A stretch of 64,000 nucleotides of DNA from an uncultured Collinsella sp. (GCA_900541025.1 UQIL01000008.1:1-64000); one strand, 5' to 3'. Positions 33,562 to 42,784 are shown, counted from the stretch's first letter. Notes: a model not told the origin generated them from the sequence alone. Numbers and translations are program-made.

Positions 33562-35385
33562 TTACGCAATCATCTGGAAGAACTCGGCAACGGGGCCAAG
33601 CGCCAGGGCCGGGAAGAAGCTCAGGGCACCGATCAGCAGAACGATGAACACGAGCAGGAATACGAACATGCCGTTGGTGGTAGACAGGGTACCGGCGCTC
33701 TCGGCGACCTTGCCCTTCTTGGCCAGCGAGCCGGCGATAGCCAGCGTACCGATGATAGGCATGAAGCGGGCGAACAGCATCTCGAGGCCGAGCATGACGT
33801 TGATCCAGGGAATGTTGCAGTTCATGCCTGCAAACGCCGAGCCGTTGTTGCCGCCGCATGAGGTGAAGGCATACAGCGCCTCGGAGAAGCCGTGCGCGCC
33901 ACCATTGTTGAGCTGGTCGGCAAGACCGGGCACCATGCAGGCGATGGCCGAGCACACCAGAATGGCAAACGGAGTTGCCAAGCACAGGACAACTGCCCAG
34001 CGCATCTCGCCCGGCTCGATCTTCTTGCCCAGGAACTCAGGCGTGCGTCCGACCATGAGGCCGGCGATGAACACTGTGAGGATGGCGAAGCCGATCATGC
34101 CGTACAGGCCGCAGCCCACGCCGCCGAAGACGACCTCGCCCAGAGCAATCTGGAGCATCTGGACAAAACCGCCCAGCGGGGTGTAGGAGTCGTGCATGGA
34201 GTTAACCGAGCCGTTGGAAGCAGCCGTCGTGAAAGCGGACCAGGTAGAAGAGGAGGCGATACCGAAACGGCTCTCCTTGCCCTCCATGTTGCCGCCGGCC
34301 TGGCCGTCGGTCATCTCGATATTGACCGCTCCGCCATCGGCCAGCTGCGGGGTGCCCGCATGCTCGTTGACGGCGATGATGCCGGTGAAGATCACCAGCA
34401 GGATGAACATGGCGGCAAAGATGGCCTTGCCCTGCTTGGTGTTCTTGACGCCGATACCGAAGGCGAAGCAACAGGCGGCCGGGATCAGCAGCAGGCTGGT
34501 CATCTCGATGATGTTGGTGAAGGCACTGGGGTTCTCATACGGATGGGCGGAGTTCACGCCGAAGAAGCCGCCGCCGTTGGTGCCGGACTGCTTGATGGCG
34601 ACCTGAGGAGCCGCGGGACCCTGGGGCAGGAACTGCTCGGTGACCACGCGCGCGCCCTCGACAACCTTGCCGTCGACCTTGACCGTGTCGCCCTCAATCT
34701 GGGCGCCGTCGATGGCGCTCCAGTCGCCGTCTGCATTAGGCTGAACAGCGACGGGTTCTACGAGCTCAGCCTTCTGAGCCGGCTGGAAGTTGGAGATGAC
34801 GCCACCGGCAGCCAGGCAGATGCCGAACACGAGGTTCAGCGGGATGAGCACATACAGGACGGTGCGGGTGAGGTCGACCCAGAAGGAACCCAGACCCTGC
34901 TCCTTGACCTGACGGAAGCCGCGGATCAGCGCGAACATGACCGCGATACCGGTGCCAGCGGAAACGAAGTTCTGCACAGTGAGACCCATGAACTGCACAA
35001 GGTAGGACAGGGTGGTCTCACCGGAGTAGGACTGCCAGTTGGTGTTGGTTATGAAGGAAGCAGCCGTATTGAACGACAGGTCCCATGACACACCCGGCAG
35101 GTGCTGGGGATTGCCTGGCAAGAAGGACTGAAGCGCCTGGAGTGCCACAAGAGTCACGAGGCCGATCCCCGAAAAGACCAGCACGCTCGCCAGATAGCGC
35201 CTACACCCCATCTGTTCTGCCGCGTCGATGCGAAGCAGACGATAGACGCCACGCTCCACAGGAGCAATCACAGGCGACAGGAACGTATGCTCACCATCCA
35301 TGATATGGGCCATGAACCGACCGAGCGGAACGGCCAGGACGACGAGTACGGCAAAGTACAAGATGTACTGAATCGCAGCGTCCAT
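33562..35385 (-). CDS. kdpA: Potassium-transporting ATPase KdpA subunit
   Basis: A 607-residue potassium channel-like subunit with about ten membrane segments. Four selectivity-type loops are visible, for example NTNWQSYSGETTLSY, GTNGGGFFGVNSAHPYENP and FTSCGGNNGSAFAGM. It is about 50 residues longer than the E. coli protein because of an external loop near residues 180-240. Gene order F-A-B-C is standard. Confidence 0.97.
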   Translation of the reverse strand: MDAAIQYILYFAVLVVLAVPLGRFMAHIMDGEHTFLSPVIAPVERGVYRLLRIDAAEQMGCRRYLASVLVFSGIGLVTLVALQALQSFLPGNPQHLPGVSWDLSFNTAASFITNTNWQSYSGETTLSYLVQFMGLTVQNFVSAGTGIAVMFALIRGFRQVKEQGLGSFWVDLTRTVLYVLIPLNLVFGICLAAGGVISNFQPAQKAELVEPVAVQPNADGDWSAIDGAQIEGDTVKVDGKVVEGARVVTEQFLPQGPAAPQVAIKQSGTNGGGFFGVNSAHPYENPSAFTNIIEMTSLLLIPAACCFAFGIGVKNTKQGKAIFAAMFILLVIFTGIIAVNEHAGTPQLADGGAVNIEMTDGQAGGNMEGKESRFGIASSSTWSAFTTAASNGSVNSMHDSYTPLGGFVQMLQIALGEVVFGGVGCGLYGMIGFAILTVFIAGLMVGRTPEFLGKKIEPGEMRWAVVLCLATPFAILVCSAIACMVPGLADQLNNGGAHGFSEALYAFTSCGGNNGSAFAGMNCNIPWINVMLGLEMLFARFMPIIGTLAIAGSLAKKGKVAESAGTLSTTNGMFVFLLVFIVLLIGALSFFPALALGPVAEFFQMIA

Positions 35386-35388
35386 AGT

Positions 35389-35475
35389 TTACGAATCACT
35401 CCTCATCAGAATGTAGATGTAATAGATAAGAAGTCCAATGCAGACGACTCCGATGATGGGAATGAGGATGTCCAT
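35389..35475 (-). CDS. kdpF: Potassium-transporting ATPase KdpF subunit (28 residues)
   Basis: A short membrane peptide starting MDILIPIIGVVCIGLLIYY and ending LMRSDS. It has AAGGGG seven bases before its ATG (35475) and ends 4 bases before kdpA. KdpF stabilises the KdpABC complex in the membrane. It is easily missed because of its size, but its position at the head of kdpABC and its one-helix layout leave little doubt. Confidence 0.9.
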   Translation of the reverse strand: MDILIPIIGVVCIGLLIYYIYILMRSDS

Positions 35476-35590
35476 TTACCGCCCCTTTCACACGCGGTCC
35501 GATGTCTCGGACGCCCGCTCTCGCAGGCGCCTGGGGACAGTAAACGCTTCTAGGGATTAAAGAGGCGTGAGGGCCGGGGCTCACGTCCTT

Positions 35591-35608
35591 AAGATGCCGT
35601 AAAGATGC
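35591..35608. promoter_or_regulatory. Candidate KdpE-binding direct repeats in the kdpF-kdpD gap
   Basis: AAGATGC occurs twice (35591-35597 and 35602-35608) with an 11-bp period, the usual layout of sites for OmpR/PhoB-family response regulators. The gap lies between the divergent kdpFABC and kdpDE genes. -10-like TATACT (35642-35647) precedes kdpD. Confidence 0.5.
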
Positions 35609-35719
35609 AGGTAGAAAGCACTATTGCGACTGCAGTGCGCCTATACTCGACCTCGCGAGCATACAGTGGCGTCCTCACCGCGTATGCACGCATGGACAAC
35701 GCTTCAGAAAGGCTACGCT

Positions 35720-38455
35720 ATGCAGCGCAACGCATCGGACACTCGCGTCAATCCAGACCTCATCCTCAAGGCAATTGAGAAAGACGAGGTCGCCGATGAC
35801 GCTCGAACCAGCCGGGGACACCTCAAGATTTTCTTTGGCTACGCTGCTGGCGCAGGCAAAACCTATGCGATGCTTCAAGCCGCCCACGCCGCCAAGCGGC
35901 GAGGTGTCGACGTCGTCGCGGGATACATCGAGCCGCACGAACGTCCGGCAACTGCCCATCTTGCACAAGGGCTTGAGAACGTGCCCTGTAAACTCATCGA
36001 GCACAACGGCATTGCGCTCAGCGAGTTCGATCTAGATGCGGCTATCGAACGCGCCCCTCAGCTCATCCTTGTCGACGAGCTCGCCCATACGAATGCGCCG
36101 GGGTCTCGCCACGACAAACGCTATCAAGACGTCGAGGAACTTCTACATGCGGGCATCGACGTCTATACGACCGTGAACGTTCAGCATATCGAAAGCCTAA
36201 ACGACATGGTTGCATCCATCACCGGCGTTGTCGTGAGCGAACGAATCCCCGACCGTATCTTCGATGATGCCGACCAGGTCGAGCTCGTCGACATAGAGCC
36301 CGAAGACCTACTTGAGCGCCTTCGCGCCGGCCTCGTCTACCGTCCCGCACAAGCCGACCGAGCGCAACAGCATTTTTTTACCGTCGAGAACCTCACCGCA
36401 CTCCGAGAAATCGCACTGCGCCGCTGCGCCGATCGCACCGGCCACCTCACAGACGCCGCACGCGTGCTGGGAAACCGTGACTACTACACCAAGGAGCGTA
36501 TCTTAGTCTGTGTCTCCCCGGCGCCGACCAATCCCCGCATCGTCCGTGCCGCCGCACGCATGGCGAAAGCGTTTCGCAGCGAGCTCGTCGCCCTGTTCGT
36601 AGAGAGCCCGCGCACGCAAGCCATGAGCGATGATGAGCGCGCCAAGCTTGCAGCCAATATCGCCCTAGCCGAGCAGCTCGGAGCACATATGGAAACCGTC
36701 TATGGCGACGACGTCGCGTTTCAGATCTCCGAGTTCGCGCGCCTGTCGGGTATTTCGAAGATCGTCATGGGGCGCACGGGCGAGCGCAGCAGCGTCCGTC
36801 AGGCCCTCTTTGGCCGCAAATCTCTCGTAGAACAGCTCATAACATTCGCCCCGAACCTCGACATTTACATCATTCCAGACCAGTCGACTCCGCCCTCCCG
36901 GCCCAAAGGACGCCGCCGTGTGCTCGCCCTGCAGCCGCCCAGCAGCCGAAACGTGCTTCGCACGCTGGCCCTCTCTCTTGTCGCAACGGCGATCGGCACG
37001 GCTTTCCGCCATCTGGGATTTGCCGATTCCAGCATCATATCCCTCTATATCCTCACGGCCCTGCTGACCGCCGTCACCACGACGGGGCGTATCTGCACGA
37101 TCGTATCGAGCGTGCTCTCTGTAGTGCTTTACAACTTCTGCTTCGTCACGCCTCTGTTTTCGCTCGCCAGCTACGACCGAAGCTATCTGGTCACGTTCGG
37201 CATCATGTTCGCTACCGCTATGGTCGCCGGCGAGTTAACTGCGCGCATCGCCGACAACGCCCGTACCTCCGCCGAGAACGCATTCAAAACGCGCGTACTC
37301 CTCGAAACGAACCAGCTCTTGCAGCAAGCCCATAGCGCGGAGGAGTGCGCCCGCGTCGCCATGAACCAACTCGTCAAACTGCTAAAACTCGACGTGGTCT
37401 TCTACCCCGCCGAACACGGCACGCTCGGCAAGGCGCTCTATGAGTCCGCTGGCACCGAAAACCGATCCGCGTCGCTGCTCACCGACTACGAGCGCGCCGT
37501 TGCAACCTGGACCTACACCAACAACAAGCGCGCGGGCGCAAGCACGCGGACCCTGCCTGAGGCGCGCTGTCTCTACCTCGCGGTTCGCACCGGCGACAAG
37601 GTATTCGGTGTCATCGGCATCGCCCTGGAGGGGCGCGAGATCGAAGCCTTCGAGCATTCGATCGTCCTATCTATCGTAGGCGAATGCGCCTTGGCGCTCG
37701 AAAGCGACCGGGCGGCGAAAGAGCGCGAAGAGGCTGCGGTTTTGGCGAAAAACGAGCAGCTGCGCGCCAACCTTTTGCGCTCCATCGGCCACGATTTGAG
37801 GACACCCCTCACGGCTATATCCGGATCTGCGGCAATCCTTCGGAAGAGCGACGAGAAGCTCAGCCTCGAACAACGCTGCGATCTTGCCGATGCCATCTAC
37901 GACGACTCCCTCTGGCTTATCGATACCGTGGAAAACCTCCTCGCCATCACACGCGTCGAGGACGGCACCATTCGCCTCAACTTAACATCCGAGCTCATCG
38001 ACGAGGTCATCGAGGCCGCCCTCAGCCATGTCGCCCAAGCATCGCATGGACGTGCCGTCACCATCGAGCACACTGACGACATCCTGCTGGTACGCATCGA
38101 CGTCCATCTCATCATGCAGGTGCTTACGAATCTCATCATGAACGCCTTCAAATACACGCCCGAGGACTCGACTGTCACCATTAGCGCACGTCGCGAGGGT
38201 GAGCTCATCGTGGTGGACGTCGCAGACGATGGGCCGGGTGTAGCAGACTGCGACAAGCCTCATATCTTTGAGCGCTTCTTCACCTCAAGCAATACGCGGC
38301 CCGTGGATTCGCGTCGAAGCATCGGCCTTGGGCTGTCGCTCTGCCGCTCCATCGTGGAGGCGCATGGCGGCGTCATCGAAGTTCGCGACAACCACCCCCA
38401 TGGGGCCGTCTTCCGTTTTACCCTGCCTGCCGAGGAGATTGAGATTCATGAATAA
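35720..38455 (+). CDS. kdpD: Potassium sensor histidine kinase KdpD
   Basis: A 911-residue membrane kinase that senses potassium limitation and phosphorylates KdpE. Domains: KdpD N-terminal ATP-binding part (Walker A GYAAGAGKTYAML, Walker B LILVDELAHTNAPGS), a universal-stress-like domain (about 260-380), four membrane helices (about 420-520), a GAF-like part, then a HisKA domain with the phosphorylated His in SIGHDLRTPLTA and the ATPase motifs NAFKYTP and ADDGPGV. The start at 35720 has AGAAAGG eight bases ahead; a longer reading to 35624 is less likely. It is transcribed away from kdpFABC. Confidence 0.96.
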   Translation: MQRNASDTRVNPDLILKAIEKDEVADDARTSRGHLKIFFGYAAGAGKTYAMLQAAHAAKRRGVDVVAGYIEPHERPATAHLAQGLENVPCKLIEHNGIALSEFDLDAAIERAPQLILVDELAHTNAPGSRHDKRYQDVEELLHAGIDVYTTVNVQHIESLNDMVASITGVVVSERIPDRIFDDADQVELVDIEPEDLLERLRAGLVYRPAQADRAQQHFFTVENLTALREIALRRCADRTGHLTDAARVLGNRDYYTKERILVCVSPAPTNPRIVRAAARMAKAFRSELVALFVESPRTQAMSDDERAKLAANIALAEQLGAHMETVYGDDVAFQISEFARLSGISKIVMGRTGERSSVRQALFGRKSLVEQLITFAPNLDIYIIPDQSTPPSRPKGRRRVLALQPPSSRNVLRTLALSLVATAIGTAFRHLGFADSSIISLYILTALLTAVTTTGRICTIVSSVLSVVLYNFCFVTPLFSLASYDRSYLVTFGIMFATAMVAGELTARIADNARTSAENAFKTRVLLETNQLLQQAHSAEECARVAMNQLVKLLKLDVVFYPAEHGTLGKALYESAGTENRSASLLTDYERAVATWTYTNNKRAGASTRTLPEARCLYLAVRTGDKVFGVIGIALEGREIEAFEHSIVLSIVGECALALESDRAAKEREEAAVLAKNEQLRANLLRSIGHDLRTPLTAISGSAAILRKSDEKLSLEQRCDLADAIYDDSLWLIDTVENLLAITRVEDGTIRLNLTSELIDEVIEAALSHVAQASHGRAVTIEHTDDILLVRIDVHLIMQVLTNLIMNAFKYTPEDSTVTISARREGELIVVDVADDGPGVADCDKPHIFERFFTSSNTRPVDSRRSIGLGLSLCRSIVEAHGGVIEVRDNHPHGAVFRFTLPAEEIEIHE

Positions 38456-39152
38456 TGCCGCTAAGCCACGCGTCCTCTTGGTCGAAGATGACCTGACCGT
38501 TCAAAACCTCGTTTCGACCGCGCTTGACCTTCACGGCTATGTCGTGAGCAAGGTTTGCAACGGCCAGGCCGCCATCATGGATGCGGTGTCGCACGGCCCC
38601 AGCCTCATCATGCTCGACCTCGGCCTTCCCGACATTGACGGTATCGAGGTCATCACGAAGATCCGAAGCTGGTCGGCAGTCCCCATTATCGTCATTTCGG
38701 CGCGCGCCGAAGATTCCGACAAGATTGCAGCACTTGACGCAGGGGCAGACGACTACCTCACCAAGCCCTTTTCTGTGGATGAGTTGCTCGCGCGCGTCCG
38801 TGCGAATTTGAGGCGCTCCTCGATGGCGTCGAGCGAGTCGACAGAAGCGAGCACGTTCGACAACGGTCCGCTGCATATCGACTACGCCGCGGGATACGCT
38901 ACGAAAGACGGACGCGAGCTCTCGCTCACCCCAACCGAGTACAAATTGCTCGTCCTTCTGGCGAAAAACGTCGACAAGGTGCTCACCCACACCTTCATCA
39001 CCCGCGAGATATGGGGCACGAGCTGGGACAGCGATCTGGCGAGTCTGCGCGTGTTCATGCGCACCCTGCGCAAGAAGATCGAGGCAGACCCCTCTCACCC
39101 CAAGATGATTCAGACGCACATGGGTGTCGGGTACCGCATGCAGCGTCTCTAG
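38448..39152 (+). CDS. kdpE: KdpE response regulator
   Basis: A 234-residue OmpR-type regulator with the receiver at 1-120 (LLVEDDL acidic pair, Asp in MLDLGLPDIDG, Lys in DDYLTKPF) and a winged helix at 135-234 (THTFITREIWGTSW, THMGVGYRM). All phosphorylation residues are intact. It overlaps the end of kdpD by 8 bases (ATGAATAA), so expression is coupled. It should activate kdpFABC under low potassium; tandem repeats in the shared gap are a possible site. Confidence 0.96.
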   Translation: MNNAAKPRVLLVEDDLTVQNLVSTALDLHGYVVSKVCNGQAAIMDAVSHGPSLIMLDLGLPDIDGIEVITKIRSWSAVPIIVISARAEDSDKIAALDAGADDYLTKPFSVDELLARVRANLRRSSMASSESTEASTFDNGPLHIDYAAGYATKDGRELSLTPTEYKLLVLLAKNVDKVLTHTFITREIWGTSWDSDLASLRVFMRTLRKKIEADPSHPKMIQTHMGVGYRMQRL

Positions 39153-39170
39153 CCCACCCCACAAAAATCA

Positions 39171-39194
39171 AAACCACCCCTAAAAGGGGTGGTT
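39171..39194. terminator. Hairpin at the IS end nearest kdpE; possible kdpE terminator
   Basis: AAACCACCCC TAAAA GGGGTGGTTT, a 10-bp stem 18 bases after the kdpE stop codon. On the + strand it is followed by GCTCTTAGGG, so the T-tract is poor. It may serve both as IS end and as the 3' boundary of kdpDE. Confidence 0.5.
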
Positions 39195-39304
39195 TGCTCT
39201 TAGGGTATAACCCTTGGATTTCCGGCACGCGTCTAAAGGCGCCGGCCCTCACGGGGTTCGGGCCGCACTGCAGATTGACCCGTGACGGGCCGGTCAAACC
39301 GGCG

Positions 39305-39775
39305 CTATTTACGCCCCGGCCCCCTATCGAAGGGGTCCTCGTACTCCTTGACGCTCAGCCGGTCGATCACGATGTCGGCCTTCTCCTGCTCCCGGATGTA
39401 CTTGGCGATCGTCGCCTCGTTCAGGCCGACGGTGGACACGTAGTAGCCCTCCGCCCAGAACTTCCTGTTGCCGAACTTGTACTTGAGGTTGGCGTGCCTG
39501 TCGAATATCATCAGCGAGCTCTTCCCCTTCAGGTAGCCCATGACGCTCGCGACGCTGTACTTCGGCGGGATCGCCAGCAGCACGTGCACGTGGTCGGGCA
39601 TCAGGTGCCCCTCGATTATCTCGATCCCCTTGTACTCGCACAGCTTCCTGAGGATCTCCCCTATGTCGCTCCTGATTTGGCTGTAGATCACTTTGCGCCT
39701 ATACTTCGGCGTGAACACGACGTGGTACTTGCACATCCACTTCGTGTGCGACAGGCTGTAGGCCTTCTGGGCCAT
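39305..39775 (-). CDS. tnpA: IS200/IS605-family transposase TnpA
   Basis: A 156-residue Y1 transposase that moves single-stranded IS DNA. The HUH motif is in GHLMPDHVHVLL (metal-binding His pair), and the catalytic Tyr lies in the C-terminal helix TVGLNEATIAKYIREQE. The start ATG at 39775 gives the usual size (about 150); longer readings add residues without family likeness. The reading frame is intact, so it may be active. No tnpB or omega RNA is next to it. Confidence 0.92.
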   Translation of the reverse strand: MAQKAYSLSHTKWMCKYHVVFTPKYRRKVIYSQIRSDIGEILRKLCEYKGIEIIEGHLMPDHVHVLLAIPPKYSVASVMGYLKGKSSLMIFDRHANLKYKFGNRKFWAEGYYVSTVGLNEATIAKYIREQEKADIVIDRLSVKEYEDPFDRGPGRK

Positions 39776-39940
39776 ACGCCACCACCGCCCTCTCGACTCG
39801 GATTCCTTGCGGCCTGAACAATCGCAAGTGTCCGGCGAGGGGGCGGCTTTGTAAAGCCGTTTGGCCCCACCCGCATAGCGGGTGGTTTCTGATGCGGCGC
39901 GCTGCGCGCCCCGCACAGGCTAAAGCCCGTAGTGAAAAAA

Positions 39941-39968
39941 CGCCCCGCGAGCGGATGCTCGCGGGGCG
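39941..39968 (-). terminator. Terminator of the Feo locus
   Basis: CGCCCCGCGAGC...GCTCGCGGGGCG with TTTTTT right after it on the minus strand, 16 bases after the stop codon of the Cys-rich Feo gene. It marks the end of the feoA-feoA-feoB-feo-associated transcript. Confidence 0.9.
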
Positions 39969-39984
39969 CTTGGATGTCTAGACC

Positions 39985-40185
39985 TTATTTGATACCGCGG
40001 CCCAAGTCTTCGGCGATTTTGTCCACGCCCTTAAGTGCGGCGCACGTCTTTTTGTTGGAGCAATGCCCCGTGCAAACGCCACCCTGAGCACAGTCGGCGC
40101 AGGTGCCCTTGCGGTAGATGCGCACGCATACCGCGACAAACGCAATACCAATAACAGCCAGTACAACAATATCGATAGGTGCCAT
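39985..40185 (-). CDS. FeoB-associated Cys-rich membrane protein
   Basis: A 66-residue protein: an N-terminal membrane helix (IDIVVLAVIGIAFVAVCV) followed by a Cys-rich tail (CADCAQGGVCTGHCSNKKTC), as in the FeoB-associated family thought to help ferrous-iron transport. GGAGG precedes the start by six bases. It lies after feoB in the same direction, separated by a terminator and a repeat. A second overlapping frame of similar length is a shadow. Confidence 0.88.
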   Translation of the reverse strand: MAPIDIVVLAVIGIAFVAVCVRIYRKGTCADCAQGGVCTGHCSNKKTCAALKGVDKIAEDLGRGIK

Positions 40186-40232
40186 AGCAAGCCTCCTCTA
40201 GTTAACCACCACTTACTTTACCCCATTCTCCA

Positions 40233-40282
40233 CCTACCAAAAAGGGACAGGTTTGTTTTGGTCGGTTTTATCTGCGGAAACG
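40233..40282. repeat. CAGATAAAACC-family repeat (copy 3, reverse orientation)
   Basis: The reverse complement reads CGTTTCCGCAGATAAAACCG then ACCAAAACAAACCTGTCCC, matching copies at 9014 and 12452. It lies between the feoB terminator and the Cys-rich gene, so the family occurs in both orientations and is not only a terminator. Confidence 0.7.
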
Positions 40283-40302
40283 CCACATCTCTCCCACCAA
40301 AA

Positions 40303-40331
40303 AGCCCGAGTGTCGCTGGGACACCCGGGCT
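40303..40331 (-). terminator. Terminator of feoB
   Basis: AGCCCGAGTGTC/GGACACCCGGGCT stem followed by TTTTTGGTGGG on the minus strand, 30 bases after the feoB stop codon. Confidence 0.75.
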
Positions 40332-40360
40332 CGTGGAAAGGGGTTAATCCTTATTCGGAC

Positions 40361-42688
40361 TTAAGCGGAAACTGCGGCGGAAGCAGTGTTGGTCTCGTCC
40401 TCATCGGTCCATGCATGCTTGGGCATGGGTCGGAAAATCTGGAAGAGCATCGCAACCAGCAGCACAATGGCCACAACCGTCCAGATACCAAACTGCCCAA
40501 GGACAAGCAGGTTGTAGAACTGGTTGATGAACAGGCCGATCACCCAAGCGAAGGCGCACTCGTAGCCGATGGCAATCGCGGTCCACTTGCCAGAGTCCAT
40601 CTGGTTGCGGATGGTGCCAATGGCGGCAAAGCACGGAGCGCACAGCAGGTTGAAGGCGCCGAAGGCCACGCAAGCGCCCATGGTGGGGAACATGCCGGCA
40701 AACGCGGTCCACAGGCTCGGGTCGGTCTCGCCCGCGTCGGCGACGGACAGCAGCGAGCCGGCGGTGGCGACGACGTTCTCCTTGGCGACGAGGCCAGAGA
40801 CGGTCAGTGCGGTTGCCTGCCAGGTGCTAAAGCCGAGCGGGGCGAAGATCCAAGCGACCAGGTTGCCCAGCATGGCGAGCACGGAGTAGTCCATGAACTC
40901 CTCGGGGATGCCGTCCATCGCAGGCAGGAAGCCAAAGGAACCGTTGTAGCTACCAAAGTTGGACAGGAACCAAACCACGACAGTGGACGCGAAGATGACC
41001 GTGCCGGCCTTCTTGATAAAGGCCCAGCAGCGCTCCCACACGTGCAGCGCCCAAGAGCGGATCGCCGGGAAGTGGTAGGCGGGAAGCTCCATGACAAACG
41101 GCGTCGGGCGACCGGCGAAGAGCTTGGTCTTCTTGAGCATCAGACCCGAGCCGATGACGGCAAAGACACCCAGGAAGTAGAAGAGCGGGCTGATCCACGC
41201 GGCGGTAGTGGAAGAATCGCCGATGATGGAGCCCATGAGCAGGGCGATGATCGGCAGCTTAGCGCCACAGGGGATGAACGTGGTGGTCATGACCGTCATG
41301 CGGCGGTCCTTCTCGTTCTCGATGGTCTTGGTGGCCATGACGCCAGGGACGCCGCAGCCCGAGGACACGAGCATGGGGATGAAGGACTTACCGGACAGGC
41401 CAAAGCGGCGGAACACGCGGTCCATGATGAAGGCGACGCGGGCCATATAGCCGCAGTCCTCCAGGAAGGACAGCATGACGAACAGCAGGAACATCTGCGG
41501 CACAAAGCCAAAGATGGCACCCAGGCCGCCGACGATACCGTCACAGACGAGCGAGTCGACCAGGCCACCGTCCTCGGTGCCGCCCGCCACGAGGGCATCG
41601 TGCACCATAGTGGTAATACCCGGGACATAGGGGCCGTACTGCGCCGGATCGACCGAGTCGGCATTGTCGCCCGCAGCCTCGACAGCTGCGTCATAGGCAT
41701 CGCGGCCCTGACCGAGCACATACCAGCCGTCGGTACCGAAGAGCTGGTCGTTGGTGAAGTCGGTCACCGTGCCGCCCAGAGTGGAGACGGCGATGTAGTA
41801 CACGCAGAACATGATGACCACAAAGATCGGCAGGCCCAAAATACGGTTGGTAACCACGCGGTCGATCTTCTCGGAGGTGCTCATCTTGGCCGGAGCCTTG
41901 GTGAGGCACTCGTCGATGATGTGGGCGATCACGCCGTAGCGCTCACCGGTGATGATGGACTCGGCATCGTCGTCGCAGTCCTGCTCGCACTGAGCGACCA
42001 GCTCTTCGACGCGAGCGGCCTTCTCCTTGGTGAGGTTGATGAGCTTGCAGGCGTCCGCATCGCGCTCGAACAGCTTGACGGCATAGTAGCGGCGCTTGTT
42101 GGCGGGGACGCTTGCCGGCAGGTTGTTCTCGATGTGCGTCAGAACGTCCTCAATGGAGGAATCGAACTTGTGCTCCGGCACCTGGCCCTTGGAAGCAGCG
42201 GACTTCTTGACCTGCTCGAACAGCTCCGTGATGCCCTTGTTCTTAAGAGCGGAGATCATCATGACCGGGCAACCGAGCTTCTTGGAGAGCTTGTCCGTAT
42301 CGATCTTATCGCCGTTCTTCTCGACCAGGTCGGCCATGTTGAGGGCGACGACCACGGGCAGGCCGGTCTCGATAACCTGAAGCGCCAGGTACAGGTTACG
42401 CTCGAGGTTGGTGGCGTCGACCACCTGGACGACAACATCGGGCTCGCCGCTCATGAGGTAATCGCGCGAGCACTGCTCCTCGGGGCTGTAGGGGGAAAGC
42501 GAGTAGATGCCGGGGAGGTCCGTGATGGTAACGTTCTTGTCGCTTAGGAGCTTGGCTTCCTTTTTCTCAACCGTGACGCCGGGCCAGTTGCCAACGTAGC
42601 CGTTGGCGCCGGTGATCAGGTTGAAAAGCGTGGTCTTGCCGCAGTTGGGGTTACCCGCCAGCGCGACATGGATCTGAGAATCCGCCAT
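40361..42688 (-). CDS. feoB: Ferrous iron transporter FeoB
   Basis: A 775-residue iron transporter. The N-terminal GTPase domain has G1 AGNPNCGKTTLFN (residue 11 on), G2/G3 WPGVTVEKKEA and LPGIYSLSPYS, and ALNMADLV as G4. A guanine-dissociation-inhibitor spacer follows, then the membrane core with two Gate regions and FeoB-C (SSGCGVPGVMATKTI, FIPCGAKLPI). GAAGG-type site precedes the start. It follows two feoA genes, with a candidate iron-regulator palindrome 75 bases upstream. Confidence 0.96.
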   Translation of the reverse strand: MADSQIHVALAGNPNCGKTTLFNLITGANGYVGNWPGVTVEKKEAKLLSDKNVTITDLPGIYSLSPYSPEEQCSRDYLMSGEPDVVVQVVDATNLERNLYLALQVIETGLPVVVALNMADLVEKNGDKIDTDKLSKKLGCPVMMISALKNKGITELFEQVKKSAASKGQVPEHKFDSSIEDVLTHIENNLPASVPANKRRYYAVKLFERDADACKLINLTKEKAARVEELVAQCEQDCDDDAESIITGERYGVIAHIIDECLTKAPAKMSTSEKIDRVVTNRILGLPIFVVIMFCVYYIAVSTLGGTVTDFTNDQLFGTDGWYVLGQGRDAYDAAVEAAGDNADSVDPAQYGPYVPGITTMVHDALVAGGTEDGGLVDSLVCDGIVGGLGAIFGFVPQMFLLFVMLSFLEDCGYMARVAFIMDRVFRRFGLSGKSFIPMLVSSGCGVPGVMATKTIENEKDRRMTVMTTTFIPCGAKLPIIALLMGSIIGDSSTTAAWISPLFYFLGVFAVIGSGLMLKKTKLFAGRPTPFVMELPAYHFPAIRSWALHVWERCWAFIKKAGTVIFASTVVVWFLSNFGSYNGSFGFLPAMDGIPEEFMDYSVLAMLGNLVAWIFAPLGFSTWQATALTVSGLVAKENVVATAGSLLSVADAGETDPSLWTAFAGMFPTMGACVAFGAFNLLCAPCFAAIGTIRNQMDSGKWTAIAIGYECAFAWVIGLFINQFYNLLVLGQFGIWTVVAIVLLVAMLFQIFRPMPKHAWTDEDETNTASAAVSA

Positions 42689-42762
42689 TCAATCCTTCTT
42701 CCTTGTGTGCCTGCGCTGCTTTCTCCGCGCAGGCTGGATAATGTGCTTCAAAAATGCTGCAT

Positions 42763-42784
42763 TAAGTTAGAAATACCTAACTTT
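42763..42784. promoter_or_regulatory. Palindrome upstream of feoB (candidate iron-regulator box)
   Basis: AAGTTAGAAATACCTAACTT is nearly symmetric, with AAGTTAG/CTAACTT halves and a 6-base centre. The halves resemble DtxR/IdeR-type arms, though the spacing differs from the usual compact box. The gap between feoA and feoB holds nothing else. Confidence 0.45.

Larger units (their letters stand above)
39165..39900 (-). mobile_element. IS200/IS605-type insertion sequence (TnpA only)
   Basis: An element of roughly 0.74 kb carrying a TnpA transposase and no TnpB. The end near 39171-39194 has the palindrome AACCACCCCTAAAAGGGGTGG, and the other end has CCACCCGCATAGCGGGTGG (39867-39885); both read on into GGGTGGTTT, a shared end sequence. 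Subterminal hairpins on both sides and no inverted terminal repeats or target duplications are typical of IS200. A second hairpin (GGCTTTGTAAAGCC) is at 39845-39858. Exact tips are uncertain. It lies downstream of kdpE. Confidence 0.75.

Noticed and set aside
39978..40190. A 70-codon frame overlapping the Cys-rich Feo gene
   Set aside because: The other frame has the known membrane helix plus Cys pattern and a good ribosome site.
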